Assembly: GCF_045999315.1 (NCBI RefSeq)
Contig: NZ_CP174607.1
Location: 992,001-1,056,000 of the forward strand
Source: Peredibacter sp045999315
Lineage (GTDB): Bacteria; Bdellovibrionota; Bacteriovoracia; Bacteriovoracales; Bacteriovoracaceae
Length of the DNA stretch: 64,000 bases
Reading direction: 5' to 3'
Below are positions 17,457-26,364 of the stretch, one piece after another. Position numbers and translations under genes: made by a program. A model generated the notes under the pieces. The model was not told where the DNA came from. It saw nothing but the letters and a program-made list of their open reading frames with translations, and did not search any database. Every line of letters starts with the position of its first letter. Within the stretch, counting starts at the first letter, position 1.

Positions 17457-19349
17457 CTATCCCTCGAGCATTTTCATGAGTTGATCTTCTTTAATGATCG
17501 GAATTTTTAGAGAAGTCGCCTTCACATACTTACTCGATGTGCTGTCCTCATCATTGGTCACGAGATAGCTTAAGTTCTTCGACACTCCCGCAATGATTCC
17601 CCCATTTTGCTTAATGAGTTTTTCAATTTGCGGACGCGGTTGACTTAAGGCCCCAGTGAGACAAAAAGAAAGCCCCTTAAGTGGTCCTTCCCCGGAGGCG
17701 GTTTCATCGGCCTTCACCACCACTCCCACACTCAAAAGCTCATCAATCAGCGGCTTTTTCTTTCTAAGGGAGGCGAGAATTGATTCAGAAGACTTCTCGG
17801 CAAATCCTTCGATCTGAAGCATCTTCTCTACCGTGAGGTCCTGGATTTTTTCGAGGGTGTTATAACCTTGAGCTATGATTTTTTCACTTTTAGCGATGGA
17901 AACACCTTCCACTCCAATGGCGGAAATGAACTGAGCGAGACTTTGATGTTTCGTTTTCTGAATATTCTCAAACATCTTGGTCGCAAGCTTGTCTTTTACT
18001 TTGTCCAAAAGAAGAAAATCTTCGTGCCTTAAGCGATAGAGGTCTGGAATGCCTTCAACCAGACCCTTATTAATCATTTCATCCAGACGTTTATCCGAAA
18101 CGTCTTCGATGTTGGCCTTGAAGATATAATTAAGAATTTCTTCTTTGATTTTTGCTGGGCAAAGATCATTCTCACATTGAAGCCAGATATCATGGATCAC
18201 AAGTTTAGATGAACAACTTGGGCAATTGGTTGGGTGAGTGAATTCACCGTCAGAGCGTTCTACTACTCCCAAGAATTTTGGAATCACTTCACCAGAGCGG
18301 ATGATCTCAATTTTGTCTCCAGCTTTAAGCTGAAAGTTTTGAACCATACCAAAATTATGTAGAGTCACTCGCCCGATCATCGCTCCAGAAAGTTCCGTAG
18401 GCTCAATCAAGGCAACAGGAGTAAGGGTTCCGTTTCGAGAGACGCCCCACTCAATTTCATTGATCTTTGCGACCTTCGTTTCACCGGCAAATTTAAAGGC
18501 AATTTTATAACGAGGATGGTGACTGGTTTCACCCAATTCCGCATGATGTTTTAAATCATCATAAACCACCACCAGGCCATCAATGAGATAATCTCCGCTC
18601 GACATAAAATTCTTAGCTTCAGCAATTCTCTCTTTAAGATCTTTACCGGCCTTATGAATTTCATAGTCCGGAGTGATAAACCCTAGACCTTTAAGTGCAT
18701 CTAGTTTCTGATGTTCTTTAGTAAACTCTTCATCATCAATAATGTCGAAGGCCTGAAAACTCAAGTGACGACAGAGTTGAATATTTTCTTTTCGACCGAG
18801 AAGTCCCGCCACAATGTTTCGTTGTGAGGTCGGAGCCTCTAGTCCCATGTCTTGCATTTCTTTTGAGAGGGTAAAAAAGTTTTTTTCTACACAGTAAACT
18901 TCACCACGAACTTCAAAAGTTCCCTTATTGCCTACGTGCTTTGGAATATCAGGAATAAAGACCGCTTTCTTAGTGATATTTTCACCGAATTGACCATCAC
19001 CACGGGTTTTGGCGGTGACGAGGTGTCCATTCTCATAAATAAGTGAGCAGCTTGAACCATCAATTTTAAAAACACTCACGACTTCATGTTTACCGATCCA
19101 CTTCGCGAGATCTGTTTCATCGTAAGTCTTATCCAGGGAGAGCATCTTGCGTTGATGTTCAACCTTGCTGGTTGATTCGGCCTGCTTAAAACCCACTAAT
19201 TGCAGAACCGGATTCTCTGGATCCAAAGATTTTAATTCTGCCTCTAATTTGTCGTATTTTTCGTCCGAGATTTCGGCGTGACCAGTGTAATAAAGTTCTT
19301 TATGGTGAAGGATGAGTTTTTCCAACTCTTGGATTCGTGCTGTCTTCAT
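17457..19349 (-). CDS. ligA: NAD-dependent DNA ligase
   Basis: LigA seals nicks using NAD+ and is the replicative ligase of bacteria. The product is 630 residues, somewhat short against the usual 670. It shows the N-terminal Ia domain (YYTGHAEISDEKYDKLE), the adenylated Lys95 in KIDGSS, TRGDGQFGENIT, the OB region, a C4 zinc finger (CPSC then CENDLCPAK), HhH repeats and a C-terminal BRCT domain (SFCLTGALSQPR onward). The adenylation motif reads KIDGSS rather than the common KLDGLA, so the enzyme is diverged but has all key residues that I can check. It lies between radA and the barrel/HTH pair. Confidence 0.93.
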   Translation of the reverse strand: MKTARIQELEKLILHHKELYYTGHAEISDEKYDKLEAELKSLDPENPVLQLVGFKQAESTSKVEHQRKMLSLDKTYDETDLAKWIGKHEVVSVFKIDGSSCSLIYENGHLVTAKTRGDGQFGENITKKAVFIPDIPKHVGNKGTFEVRGEVYCVEKNFFTLSKEMQDMGLEAPTSQRNIVAGLLGRKENIQLCRHLSFQAFDIIDDEEFTKEHQKLDALKGLGFITPDYEIHKAGKDLKERIAEAKNFMSSGDYLIDGLVVVYDDLKHHAELGETSHHPRYKIAFKFAGETKVAKINEIEWGVSRNGTLTPVALIEPTELSGAMIGRVTLHNFGMVQNFQLKAGDKIEIIRSGEVIPKFLGVVERSDGEFTHPTNCPSCSSKLVIHDIWLQCENDLCPAKIKEEILNYIFKANIEDVSDKRLDEMINKGLVEGIPDLYRLRHEDFLLLDKVKDKLATKMFENIQKTKHQSLAQFISAIGVEGVSIAKSEKIIAQGYNTLEKIQDLTVEKMLQIEGFAEKSSESILASLRKKKPLIDELLSVGVVVKADETASGEGPLKGLSFCLTGALSQPRPQIEKLIKQNGGIIAGVSKNLSYLVTNDEDSTSSKYVKATSLKIPIIKEDQLMKMLEG

Positions 19350-19372
19350 CCTTCTTTTTTAGCACTTTTATC

Positions 19373-20836
19373 TTAGAAATTAAATGAAACACCCAGCTTT
19401 AACAGGTTATCCTTATAAGAGACCTCTTTAAAAGCTCCACTAAATTTGGCCTTACGTGACATCGCCTCAATACTTCCATCAATGGTCATGCGATGAGTGT
19501 ACTGATACTTGACCCCAATTTCTAAATCCAAAGCTGATGCGCTTGAACTTGAACCATAAATCTTGTCATCTTCACTAAAGCTTGGGAAAGGCAGGAACTC
19601 TGCCTGAGTAAAAAAGCGCCATTCACGATTGATTGGAATATTGGCAGCAACACCGAGTAAAAGACCGTAAATGTTGTTCTTACCGAATCCATCCACCTCT
19701 GAATTTGCAAGATCAAAACTATAGTTAGCGTAACCGCCGTAGATATCAATTTGCGGGCCATAGAAGAAGCCAATTGGAAGATACTTGTAACCACCAGTGA
19801 TTTTAAAGGCACCATTATTAGCACTTACACTGTCTTTTTCTGGACTGCCTGATTTCGCTTTCAAGCTTCCTAAATTTCGCATAAGTTCCAGGGCCGCAAA
19901 GTACTGACGAGTGATCCAACCTTCAACTCGAAAGTCGATACCAAAAAGATTTCCGCTCATGCGGTTTGATCCAGTTGGAGTTGAGGTATCTACACTTGAT
20001 GATGATCCAAACAGTGCCACCGAGAGAATCCCCAATGTTCCTAGCTTTTCATCTTCTTTGTCTTTACCCAAATTTGGATCGTTAATAACTTCTTGCTTAT
20101 AAGGCTCTAAACGGACCCAGTCCCCGGCCTTGAGTTTTTGATCACTCTTATAGACCTTCACCATTCCCAGGGCCTGGTTATCAGAAATATTAAAGACTTT
20201 TCCTTCCGCTAAAATTTCTGTGTCCCAATCCACGATTTTTTTAAGCAGAGGATGCTTCTTTTTAGCGATTGGTCTTTTCACCACAAAACTTTGTCCGATT
20301 TGAATCGGATAACCTTTACCTACGTCGAGTGTGATTTGATCACCGAGGATACCGTTAATTTTGGCATCATAAGGAATGGTCTTGGCGTAGATATCGAGCC
20401 AATTGGCAATGGTCTGACTGATGATTTCAATATCGTCGCGGTTAAGAACGGTCTTTTCTGAAAAATACAGATCTTCGCCGTTTTCGCCGTAAACATCCAT
20501 CTGAACTTCAACTGAATTAAGTTCATTCACAATCGCCACACGGATAATAGAGCCAACTTTTAGTTTGTCGGCAACTGTGGCCAGAACTTCTTTCGTTTTT
20601 AAATATTGAGGAAGATTTTCACGATACTTACTAAAAACACTGATCATGGAAGAGTTTGAAACATAGGTACACCAGTTTCTTTTCTTAAGATCACTCTCAA
20701 CTTCTTCAAAGACCTTATATCCGATCGCACCTCCTACACTGTCTGTAATAGGGAGAAGAGTGCATCGTCTCATGGATGATTGGGCAAAGGCCCCTAACGA
20801 GAAAATCAATCCAAGAAGAAGTAAGGTTAATTTCAT
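19373..20836 (-). CDS. Exported protein with C-terminal beta-barrel domain
   Basis: This 487-residue protein has a signal peptide (MKLTLLLLGLIFSLGAFA). Residues 19-130 look like a FlgT/TolB-N-like alpha-beta domain (VFEEVESDLKKRNWCTYVS, then VADKLKVGSIIRVAIV). Residues 150-235 form a beta-rich region with GDQITLDVGKGYPIQIGQSF, similar to FlgT C-terminal or SH3-like modules. From about 290 the chain looks like an eight-stranded barrel, ending LGVSFNF with the C-terminal Phe. The whole may be an outer-membrane protein with a periplasmic sensor-like head. Its start overlaps the upstream HTH gene (ATGA). Function unknown. Confidence 0.6.
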   Translation of the reverse strand: MKLTLLLLGLIFSLGAFAQSSMRRCTLLPITDSVGGAIGYKVFEEVESDLKKRNWCTYVSNSSMISVFSKYRENLPQYLKTKEVLATVADKLKVGSIIRVAIVNELNSVEVQMDVYGENGEDLYFSEKTVLNRDDIEIISQTIANWLDIYAKTIPYDAKINGILGDQITLDVGKGYPIQIGQSFVVKRPIAKKKHPLLKKIVDWDTEILAEGKVFNISDNQALGMVKVYKSDQKLKAGDWVRLEPYKQEVINDPNLGKDKEDEKLGTLGILSVALFGSSSSVDTSTPTGSNRMSGNLFGIDFRVEGWITRQYFAALELMRNLGSLKAKSGSPEKDSVSANNGAFKITGGYKYLPIGFFYGPQIDIYGGYANYSFDLANSEVDGFGKNNIYGLLLGVAANIPINREWRFFTQAEFLPFPSFSEDDKIYGSSSSASALDLEIGVKYQYTHRMTIDGSIEAMSRKAKFSGAFKEVSYKDNLLKLGVSFNF

Positions 20837-21177
20837 AATAGTTTTGGTAGTTCCGGAGGTAATTCCATTGAAGGCATAGGTTTATTCGCGCTCTGTTTCT
20901 CATAGAGCTCAACCAACATGCGTAACTCGTTATTCTCTTCGCGCAATTGTCTAATTTGTGTACGAAGCAGTTCAGTCTCTAATTTAATTTTTAGGACTTC
21001 TTCCTCTTCTCTTAAGCGAAGCTTCTCTGTCGAGGGTACGTAGATAAAGTACTTCCCGTTTTCCTCTTTGTATTTCAGAATATTATTCTTGATATGTCTT
21101 CGAATGGTCGAAATGGAGACATCTTTGTAGCGTGAATAGTCATTGATGGACAACCACACCCCAGACGATGCGTTCAT
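20833..21177 (-). CDS. Small helix-turn-helix protein with coiled-coil tail
   Basis: The 114-residue protein has an N-terminal MerR-like or excisionase-like winged HTH: LSINDYSRYKDVSISTIRRH followed by IKNNILKYKEENGKYFIYVP, where the basic recognition helix and the wing can be seen. Residues 50-95 form a regular Leu/Glu/Arg heptad coiled coil, probably for dimerisation, and the tail is Pro-rich (MELPPELPKLL). A strong AAAGGAG Shine-Dalgarno precedes ATG 21177. It overlaps the barrel-protein gene by 4 nt. A DNA-binding regulator co-expressed with an outer-membrane protein is unusual; its target is unknown. Confidence 0.7.
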   Translation of the reverse strand: MNASSGVWLSINDYSRYKDVSISTIRRHIKNNILKYKEENGKYFIYVPSTEKLRLREEEEVLKIKLETELLRTQIRQLREENNELRMLVELYEKQSANKPMPSMELPPELPKLL

Positions 21178-21262
21178 AGTGCTCCTTTAGCGTTAATCTT
21201 AATTTTAAAGAATCCGATAAGAATGTGCAAAAGCAAAAATCATGAGGAAAAGTTGAGTAAAG

Positions 21263-22444
21263 ATGTCGGTTGATTTAAACGAGCTGAAAAATAAAAAAAT
21301 CGCGCTGGTTTTGTCCGGCGGGGTCGTTAAAGCAGCTGCCTGGCACCTGGGAGTTACTCTCGCGCTGGAAGAACTCGGCTTTTCACTTAAAAGTAATAAA
21401 AATTCTTCCCCTGGTCAGGATTTTAATCAGAAGAGCCTAGAGATTGGGACCTACGTGGGTTCATCTGCCGGCGCCATGATTTGTGTTTACCTCGCCGCTG
21501 GTTACACTCCTCAAGACGTTATTCAGGCCACATTAGGGATCAAGGGTTCCCGTTTAAAAGGAATCACTTATAAAGATATGTTCGCCATCAAACGGCCCGA
21601 ACTAAAGGCCCCGAAAAGCGAGCTCTACTTTCCGCTGGATGGTTTTCCGACTCTTTTGAAGAACATGCTGAAACCGGTGATCTCGCTTCCCGGTTTTTTT
21701 ACGACTGAAGGTGTTCGCCGTTATTTGTTAGACAACGTGATCGAAAATGACCGATTCGAAGACTTTGCTCCGGATTTATTTATCGTGGCCACTCAGCTCG
21801 ATCATTCCCGAAAAGTTATTTTCTCAAAATACAATTACCCTAACCCGTCTCACGACAGTACCTCAGTTTATTATACCGGAACGAATGTTTCCTACGCCGC
21901 CGCGGCCAGTATGAGTGTTCCTCCGTTTTATTGCCCGTATCCGATTAAAAATCGTCTCACGAATGGAATTGATTACTATATCGACGGAGAAATTCGTGAA
22001 ACGCTTTCCACTCACGTGGCAGAGGACAATGGCTGTGAAGTGATTATTAGTTCCTGGACCCACACTCCTTATCATTTTCATGATGAGGTGGGTTCACTGG
22101 TGAACTATGGGCTGCCACCGATTGCGATTCAGTCTATCTATCTCATGATTCAGAAAAAGATTGTGGCCTCGCGCGCGGAACGGGCCAAGGCGATCGACAT
22201 CATTGATACGGTTAACGATTACATGAAAATGGAAAAGTTCTCGCAGAATCATCGTCGTGAGATCATGGCGATTCTTCAAAGAAAGCTCAATATCAATCCT
22301 AAAGTTAAACTCATTGATATCTTCCCTGACCATCATGATTACAAATTATTTTTTGCTAACTCATTCTCTCTTAACTCCAAAGTTTCTGCTCACGCAGTAG
22401 AGGCCGGTTATAAGCGAACCATGCAGATTCTGAGCCCTAAATGA
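21263..22444 (+). CDS. Patatin-like phospholipase
   Basis: This 393-residue protein is of the patatin family of Ser-Asp lipid hydrolases. The oxyanion loop is SGGVVKAAAW (18-27), the nucleophile elbow is GSSAG with Ser68, and the second catalytic residue is Asp231 in YIDGE. No signal peptide is seen, so it is cytoplasmic or delivered by another route. A C-terminal helical region of about 140 residues follows the catalytic core. It overlaps the SLT transglycosylase gene by 4 nt, so a lipid hydrolase and a peptidoglycan hydrolase are co-translated. In predators such enzymes may remodel the prey or the predator envelope (inference). Confidence 0.88.
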   Translation: MSVDLNELKNKKIALVLSGGVVKAAAWHLGVTLALEELGFSLKSNKNSSPGQDFNQKSLEIGTYVGSSAGAMICVYLAAGYTPQDVIQATLGIKGSRLKGITYKDMFAIKRPELKAPKSELYFPLDGFPTLLKNMLKPVISLPGFFTTEGVRRYLLDNVIENDRFEDFAPDLFIVATQLDHSRKVIFSKYNYPNPSHDSTSVYYTGTNVSYAAAASMSVPPFYCPYPIKNRLTNGIDYYIDGEIRETLSTHVAEDNGCEVIISSWTHTPYHFHDEVGSLVNYGLPPIAIQSIYLMIQKKIVASRAERAKAIDIIDTVNDYMKMEKFSQNHRREIMAILQRKLNINPKVKLIDIFPDHHDYKLFFANSFSLNSKVSAHAVEAGYKRTMQILSPK

Positions 22445-23805
22445 TTATAAAGTATCTCCTTATCGCCGTTTGTTGTTTGATTCTGGTCACGGCCTCTGAT
22501 CCTTATTTCGGAACAGAGTTAAGTTGGCGTCCTGTCCCGAAGGAAACCGAGGGAGATGTTCGTGAACAATTATGGATGTCGACTGAGGCCTTTCGAGACT
22601 ATCTGGATGATCACGATGATCGAGTTTCAGACGTCTTCAAAGTTAACAGTTACTATTATCCAAACGTTCATTTCTGGTTTTTGATTTACACCCAGTTTGA
22701 ATCAAACCAAGTTGTAATTCATGACAAAAGTAACTTAAACCTTATCTATAAGGTCCTCGATTTCTCGGAACTCCATCGTAAAGATCTTCCAAAGAACACT
22801 ATCTATGTTCTTCAACAGAAGATCTCTCAAGAGCGTTTAGATGATCTCGAAAAAGAACTCGAAGACCTGGCGAAAGAACCCTACTCCCTTAGCTCTTCGG
22901 CAAAAAATATTTACCGCATGCTGAAACAGGCCAATGTAGAACTTCCGATCAAAAAATCTGATCGCAGTATTTTCTTCACTAAACTTAAGCACAATCTCAG
23001 AACTCAAACCGGTCAGAAAAATTTTATTCGCGACGGTGTGATGAGATCTCTTCCCTATCAACATTTTCTGGGGAAATACTTCACCGATCGAAAGCTTCCG
23101 AAGGAACTTTTAGCAATTCCATTTTTAGAATCTAGTTTTAATCCCAAGGCCCATTCAAAAGTGAATGCCCTCGGTGTTTGGCAATTTATGCCACTCATAG
23201 CGAGTTACTACGTTCCTAAAAGAAATAACTACAGTGACTATCGTTCCAATATTGGTGTGGCATCACTCGCGGCCGGACATTTAATGTCGGAAAACTTTAA
23301 AATCATGAAGTCCTGGGACTTGGCGGTGACTGCCTATAATTCGGGAACAAAACACTTATTAAAATCAAAGCGTGAACTTGCTTCCAAAGATGTGGATTTA
23401 GAAGACATCATTAAGCACAGCGATTCCCAGCATTTTGGATTTGCTTCTAAGAACTTCTATAGCGAGTTCCTGGCCCTCGCGCATACTCTTGCTTATCGTG
23501 AAGAACTTTTCACTGACCTCCATGATCATGATCGTCCGGATGTGGACGAGGACCTCAAGTTCTACATGACAAAATGTACGTTAAGGCTTCCAAAAGAGTT
23601 AAACGAAAAGATGATGGATGATGTGCATTTCCACAATCACCACATTACTGAGCTTCAAACCAATCTTCCTAAGGGCCATATCATCACCACGAAGTCGGTC
23701 CTCCCAAAGAACAAGTTCTATCAGGTGGCATACAAAGATCTATTGAAAGTGAAACCAAAAGACTGGGACCGCTTTGTTAGAAATCAGAGCTGTTCAACGA
23801 GATAA
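22441..23805 (+). CDS. SLT-type lytic transglycosylase (MltD/Slt-like)
   Basis: It cleaves peptidoglycan glycan strands with formation of 1,6-anhydromuramic ends. The 454-residue product has an N-terminal hydrophobic export signal (MIIKYLLIAVCCLILVTA). Its helical N-terminal half carries no recognised domain. The GH23/SLT catalytic domain covers about 205-345: the catalytic Glu230 is in AIPFLESSFNP, followed by ALGVWQFMP and later AVTAYNSG, the three hallmark motifs. The C-terminal 100 residues may bind substrate; no clear LysM repeat is visible. It is coupled to the patatin gene. Its 3' end overlaps the convergent gene at 23784 by 22 nt. Confidence 0.88.
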   Translation: MIIKYLLIAVCCLILVTASDPYFGTELSWRPVPKETEGDVREQLWMSTEAFRDYLDDHDDRVSDVFKVNSYYYPNVHFWFLIYTQFESNQVVIHDKSNLNLIYKVLDFSELHRKDLPKNTIYVLQQKISQERLDDLEKELEDLAKEPYSLSSSAKNIYRMLKQANVELPIKKSDRSIFFTKLKHNLRTQTGQKNFIRDGVMRSLPYQHFLGKYFTDRKLPKELLAIPFLESSFNPKAHSKVNALGVWQFMPLIASYYVPKRNNYSDYRSNIGVASLAAGHLMSENFKIMKSWDLAVTAYNSGTKHLLKSKRELASKDVDLEDIIKHSDSQHFGFASKNFYSEFLALAHTLAYREELFTDLHDHDRPDVDEDLKFYMTKCTLRLPKELNEKMMDDVHFHNHHITELQTNLPKGHIITTKSVLPKNKFYQVAYKDLLKVKPKDWDRFVRNQSCSTR

Positions 23806-25781
23806 GTATTCGGAGAGCAGTAACTTCCCAGGTAATCAACACTTCCGTCTTGATAAGTTACTTTAAGATTGATTTTGCCGTCTTGGCTGTATTCTTCAGC
23901 GCCTTGGTTTTCACCAACAACGATGATCTTACGGCTCTTCTCACCCAGAGAATCGTAGAATTTTCCATCAGCGTCTAGAACTTGAGTGTAAGTCACAAGT
24001 GACATACCAACTGATTCAGCGGCCACATCAAATTTTACGGCCTTCTTTGAAAGGTTAACTTGTACCAGACAACGGTTTCCAAGCTTCGCGCCTTCAAAGC
24101 GAGAAAGGATATAGCGCATGAAGTTTTCTGAAGGAACTTCAACTGTTGTATTTTCTTTCAGCCCAACAAACACAGGCTCATCTTGGTGACCAAGTTCAAG
24201 GTAACGACGAGCACCTAGAAGGGTCTTATCGAAGTCCATTTTATAAGTATGGTCGTTAAGTTTCTTGGCCGTTTTATCCGTTGCAAATTGTTTAACTTGC
24301 TCAGATGAAATAATAAGCGGTGTTTTTTCCTGTCCAAGAAGATCTTCTTCAAATAGCTTCACGGCTTCATTTTTTACGTCTTCAAAGAAGTTCGCTTCAA
24401 AGGTCAGTTCTCTTTCATGGATGTGGATAATTTTTGAAGTCACTTCTCCACGGCCATCTTTATAACTTAGAAGTGCATTTCCGGCCTTCACACCAACAAA
24501 TAGCTGGTAACGGAAGTCTGATTCTTTTGTTTCATTTAATTCGCCATCTAAAGTCATGACCGCTGAGTATGGAACATCAAGAGTCACATCTTCAGCTGCA
24601 TCATCAAGCTCAACCAGAACAGCACCGATTGGACCGCGCGATTCATAAGGAGCGAGTAGCTTATTGAATTTTGTTTCTTCAATTGCTGGAACTGATACTG
24701 CGGCGTCTCCTTCTTCCACAATCAGGTCAGTATTAGTTGGAGCGAATCCACGCTTCAACAATGTTACTGAGCGATTCATGCGGGCAGAAGCAAGTTTATT
24801 TTGGATAGTCACTTCGCCATTACCGTAATCTTGGATGGCCTCAGTTAGATCATCTTGGAATCTTAGTTCAAAACCAACTTCCGACTGAGTAGTCACGAAA
24901 TCAGTTCCCACCAGCTGGATAGTCAGGCGACTTGCGTGCTCCTTAGGAACAAGAAGCGCGTTCTTTTCAGAACTTGCGACCTCTTCTTGCTGAGGAGCTG
25001 GCCTGCCCTTAGAAGTTGAAGTTGTAGCTGGTGCTTTGTCACCTTGCGCCGGTGTCTCAGATTTCTGAGTAGTCACTGTGCTTACCATTGGCATCGCCTG
25101 TGACTTGATATCGGCATTTACTTGCGAGTAATCGAAGGCAACTAAATCATCAACAGATACTTCTTCTGAAACGCTGTCCACATTTTGTGATTTATCCACA
25201 TTGTTAACAACTTCATCTTTTGTTGGAATTTCAGGAATTGGTGCTGGTTTTTGAGCGGCAACTTTTTCCTCTTCATCGTATTCAAAGAAGGTCGGCTCAG
25301 CATCGCTAGATTGGATAGTCGAAACTTCATCCGAAACTGGAGAGGCAGATTTTGCCACCATATTCGTTTCAAGATCTTTATAAAGAGCAATCAGATTCGT
25401 TTGAAGCGGTTGGTTCATCACAACTGGGTGAAGTTTAACCGGTTCATAGAAAGGTAGTTCGTTCTTCGCTACTTTTTCTAATTTAAGTTCAGCAGGCTTT
25501 TGAGCAACTACAACTGGAGCCGCTTTAACTACCGGCTTAACTGCTACAACTACTGCTTTCTTTTCCACTGGGAACTTAATGTCCGCAAAGTGCATTTCAG
25601 GAGCAGCTACTTCTAAGGTGTCTTGTGTTTTAAATGATGTTTCAGAGAAGAGAGAAAGATAGTCGCCCGAGATTGAAACTTCCTTCACAACTGGCATTGC
25701 AAAACGCAGGGCCACAGTACCTACGAAGAGGTACGCAGCGAGCGTAAAATAAGCAAACATCCTGTTTAGCATGAACGACAT
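23784..25781 (-). CDS. Large envelope protein of unknown function, membrane-anchored
   Basis: The 665-residue protein has a transmembrane segment at about 8-30 and no clear cleavage site, so it is probably anchored with the rest in the periplasm. Residues 50-250 are low-complexity, rich in Val-Ala-Lys-Pro and then acidic/Thr/Gln, like a periplasm-spanning linker of TonB style (VAVKPVVKAAPVVVAQKPAE). From about 280 to the end there are several beta-rich units, one with an EVGFELRFQDD segment and another with LDGELNETKES, resembling immunoglobulin-like or carboxypeptidase-regulatory modules. No enzymatic motif. A TAAAAT box lies 8 nt before the ATG and no Shine-Dalgarno is seen. The gene is single and converges on the SLT gene. 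Confidence 0.65.
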   Translation of the reverse strand: MSFMLNRMFAYFTLAAYLFVGTVALRFAMPVVKEVSISGDYLSLFSETSFKTQDTLEVAAPEMHFADIKFPVEKKAVVVAVKPVVKAAPVVVAQKPAELKLEKVAKNELPFYEPVKLHPVVMNQPLQTNLIALYKDLETNMVAKSASPVSDEVSTIQSSDAEPTFFEYDEEEKVAAQKPAPIPEIPTKDEVVNNVDKSQNVDSVSEEVSVDDLVAFDYSQVNADIKSQAMPMVSTVTTQKSETPAQGDKAPATTSTSKGRPAPQQEEVASSEKNALLVPKEHASRLTIQLVGTDFVTTQSEVGFELRFQDDLTEAIQDYGNGEVTIQNKLASARMNRSVTLLKRGFAPTNTDLIVEEGDAAVSVPAIEETKFNKLLAPYESRGPIGAVLVELDDAAEDVTLDVPYSAVMTLDGELNETKESDFRYQLFVGVKAGNALLSYKDGRGEVTSKIIHIHERELTFEANFFEDVKNEAVKLFEEDLLGQEKTPLIISSEQVKQFATDKTAKKLNDHTYKMDFDKTLLGARRYLELGHQDEPVFVGLKENTTVEVPSENFMRYILSRFEGAKLGNRCLVQVNLSKKAVKFDVAAESVGMSLVTYTQVLDADGKFYDSLGEKSRKIIVVGENQGAEEYSQDGKINLKVTYQDGSVDYLGSYCSPNTYLVEQL

Positions 25782-25903
25782 ATGTGATTATTTTATCTGA
25801 AGTACAAACATTTCTCGTCATTCAAAACTTGCCGGTCGCTATTTTCTGCTTATTCAAGTGCTGGAAATACTGAGATTTTACTGAGTAGTCATGGGTAGCT
25901 GGC

Positions 25904-25933
25904 CTAGTTATCCACAAGGCCGTGGATAACTAG
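25904..25933. repeat. Perfect 12-bp inverted repeat containing a DnaA box
   Basis: CTAGTTATCCAC (25904-25915) and GTGGATAACTAG (25922-25933) are exact reverse complements around AAGGCC. The left arm plus loop contains a perfect DnaA box, TTATCCACA (25908-25916); the right arm contains CGTGGATAA with one mismatch in reverse orientation (25921-25929). It also covers the stop codon of the gene at 25930-26283, so a terminator hairpin is possible, but no U-run follows. Confidence 0.75.
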
Positions 25934-26283
25934 AGGGTCTTTGAGAGTTCGATGAAGTAGCAGGCGGTCTTATCACCTTTAATACAGTCCATTTCCAAAA
26001 CTTCTTTGGTGATGTCCTTGTTCTCTTTCAACATGCATTCGTGGTCTTCTTCTTTTGGACAACGCTTTTTAATTTCTGCTGCCTGTTTTTCCAACTGCAC
26101 TTTACGGGTGGCACTAGGCTCAGGCATTTTGCATGGTTCTTTTGGATTTTTAACACATTCGATGGTGGCGCAGGCCTCTTCTACCTTTTGATCGCAAAAC
26201 TTCTGATGAAGGGCCTTTGCGGCCTCAAGATCAAAGGCGTTTGCCATAGGGGCAATTGCAAGTAAGAGAATCAGGAATTTCAT
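25930..26283 (-). CDS. Small exported cysteine-rich protein, unknown function
   Basis: Starting at ATG 26283, which has AGGAGT about 6 nt upstream, the product is 117 residues with a signal peptide (MKFLILLLAIAPMANA). A longer reading from 26298 would add MKGVP before it and lacks a better ribosome site. The mature part has paired cysteines (CDQKVEEACATIECVKNPKE, CPKEEDHEC, MDCIKGDKTAC) in a pattern that recalls Sel1-like or small disulfide-bonded periplasmic helices. No family is recognised. The stop codon lies inside a perfect inverted repeat with a DnaA box. Confidence 0.6.
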   Translation of the reverse strand: MKFLILLLAIAPMANAFDLEAAKALHQKFCDQKVEEACATIECVKNPKEPCKMPEPSATRKVQLEKQAAEIKKRCPKEEDHECMLKENKDITKEVLEMDCIKGDKTACYFIELSKTL

Positions 26284-26330
26284 GGGGACTCCTTTCATCT
26301 CATCATATCGGCAGTTTTGGAAAAAAAGGC

Positions 26331-26358
26331 AAAAAAAAACCCGTCCGGAGACGGGTTT
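26331..26358 (-). terminator. Intrinsic terminator of the atp operon
   Basis: On the minus strand AAACCCGTC and GACGGGTTT form a 9-bp stem with a 4-nt loop, followed by a run of U formed by the nine A residues at 26331-26339. It lies just after the atpC stop codon at 26365. This is a textbook rho-independent terminator. Confidence 0.93.
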
Positions 26359-26364
26359 TAGAAG

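Noticed and set aside
19714..19727. CTATAG palindrome in the barrel gene as another cluster-motif copy
   Set aside because: Only the central six bases match; flanks AAA and TTA do not fit GGT and GRSC.
26240..26255. CATAGGGGC as a copy of the origin-cluster motif
   Set aside because: Ten of 14 positions at best and no left half-site.
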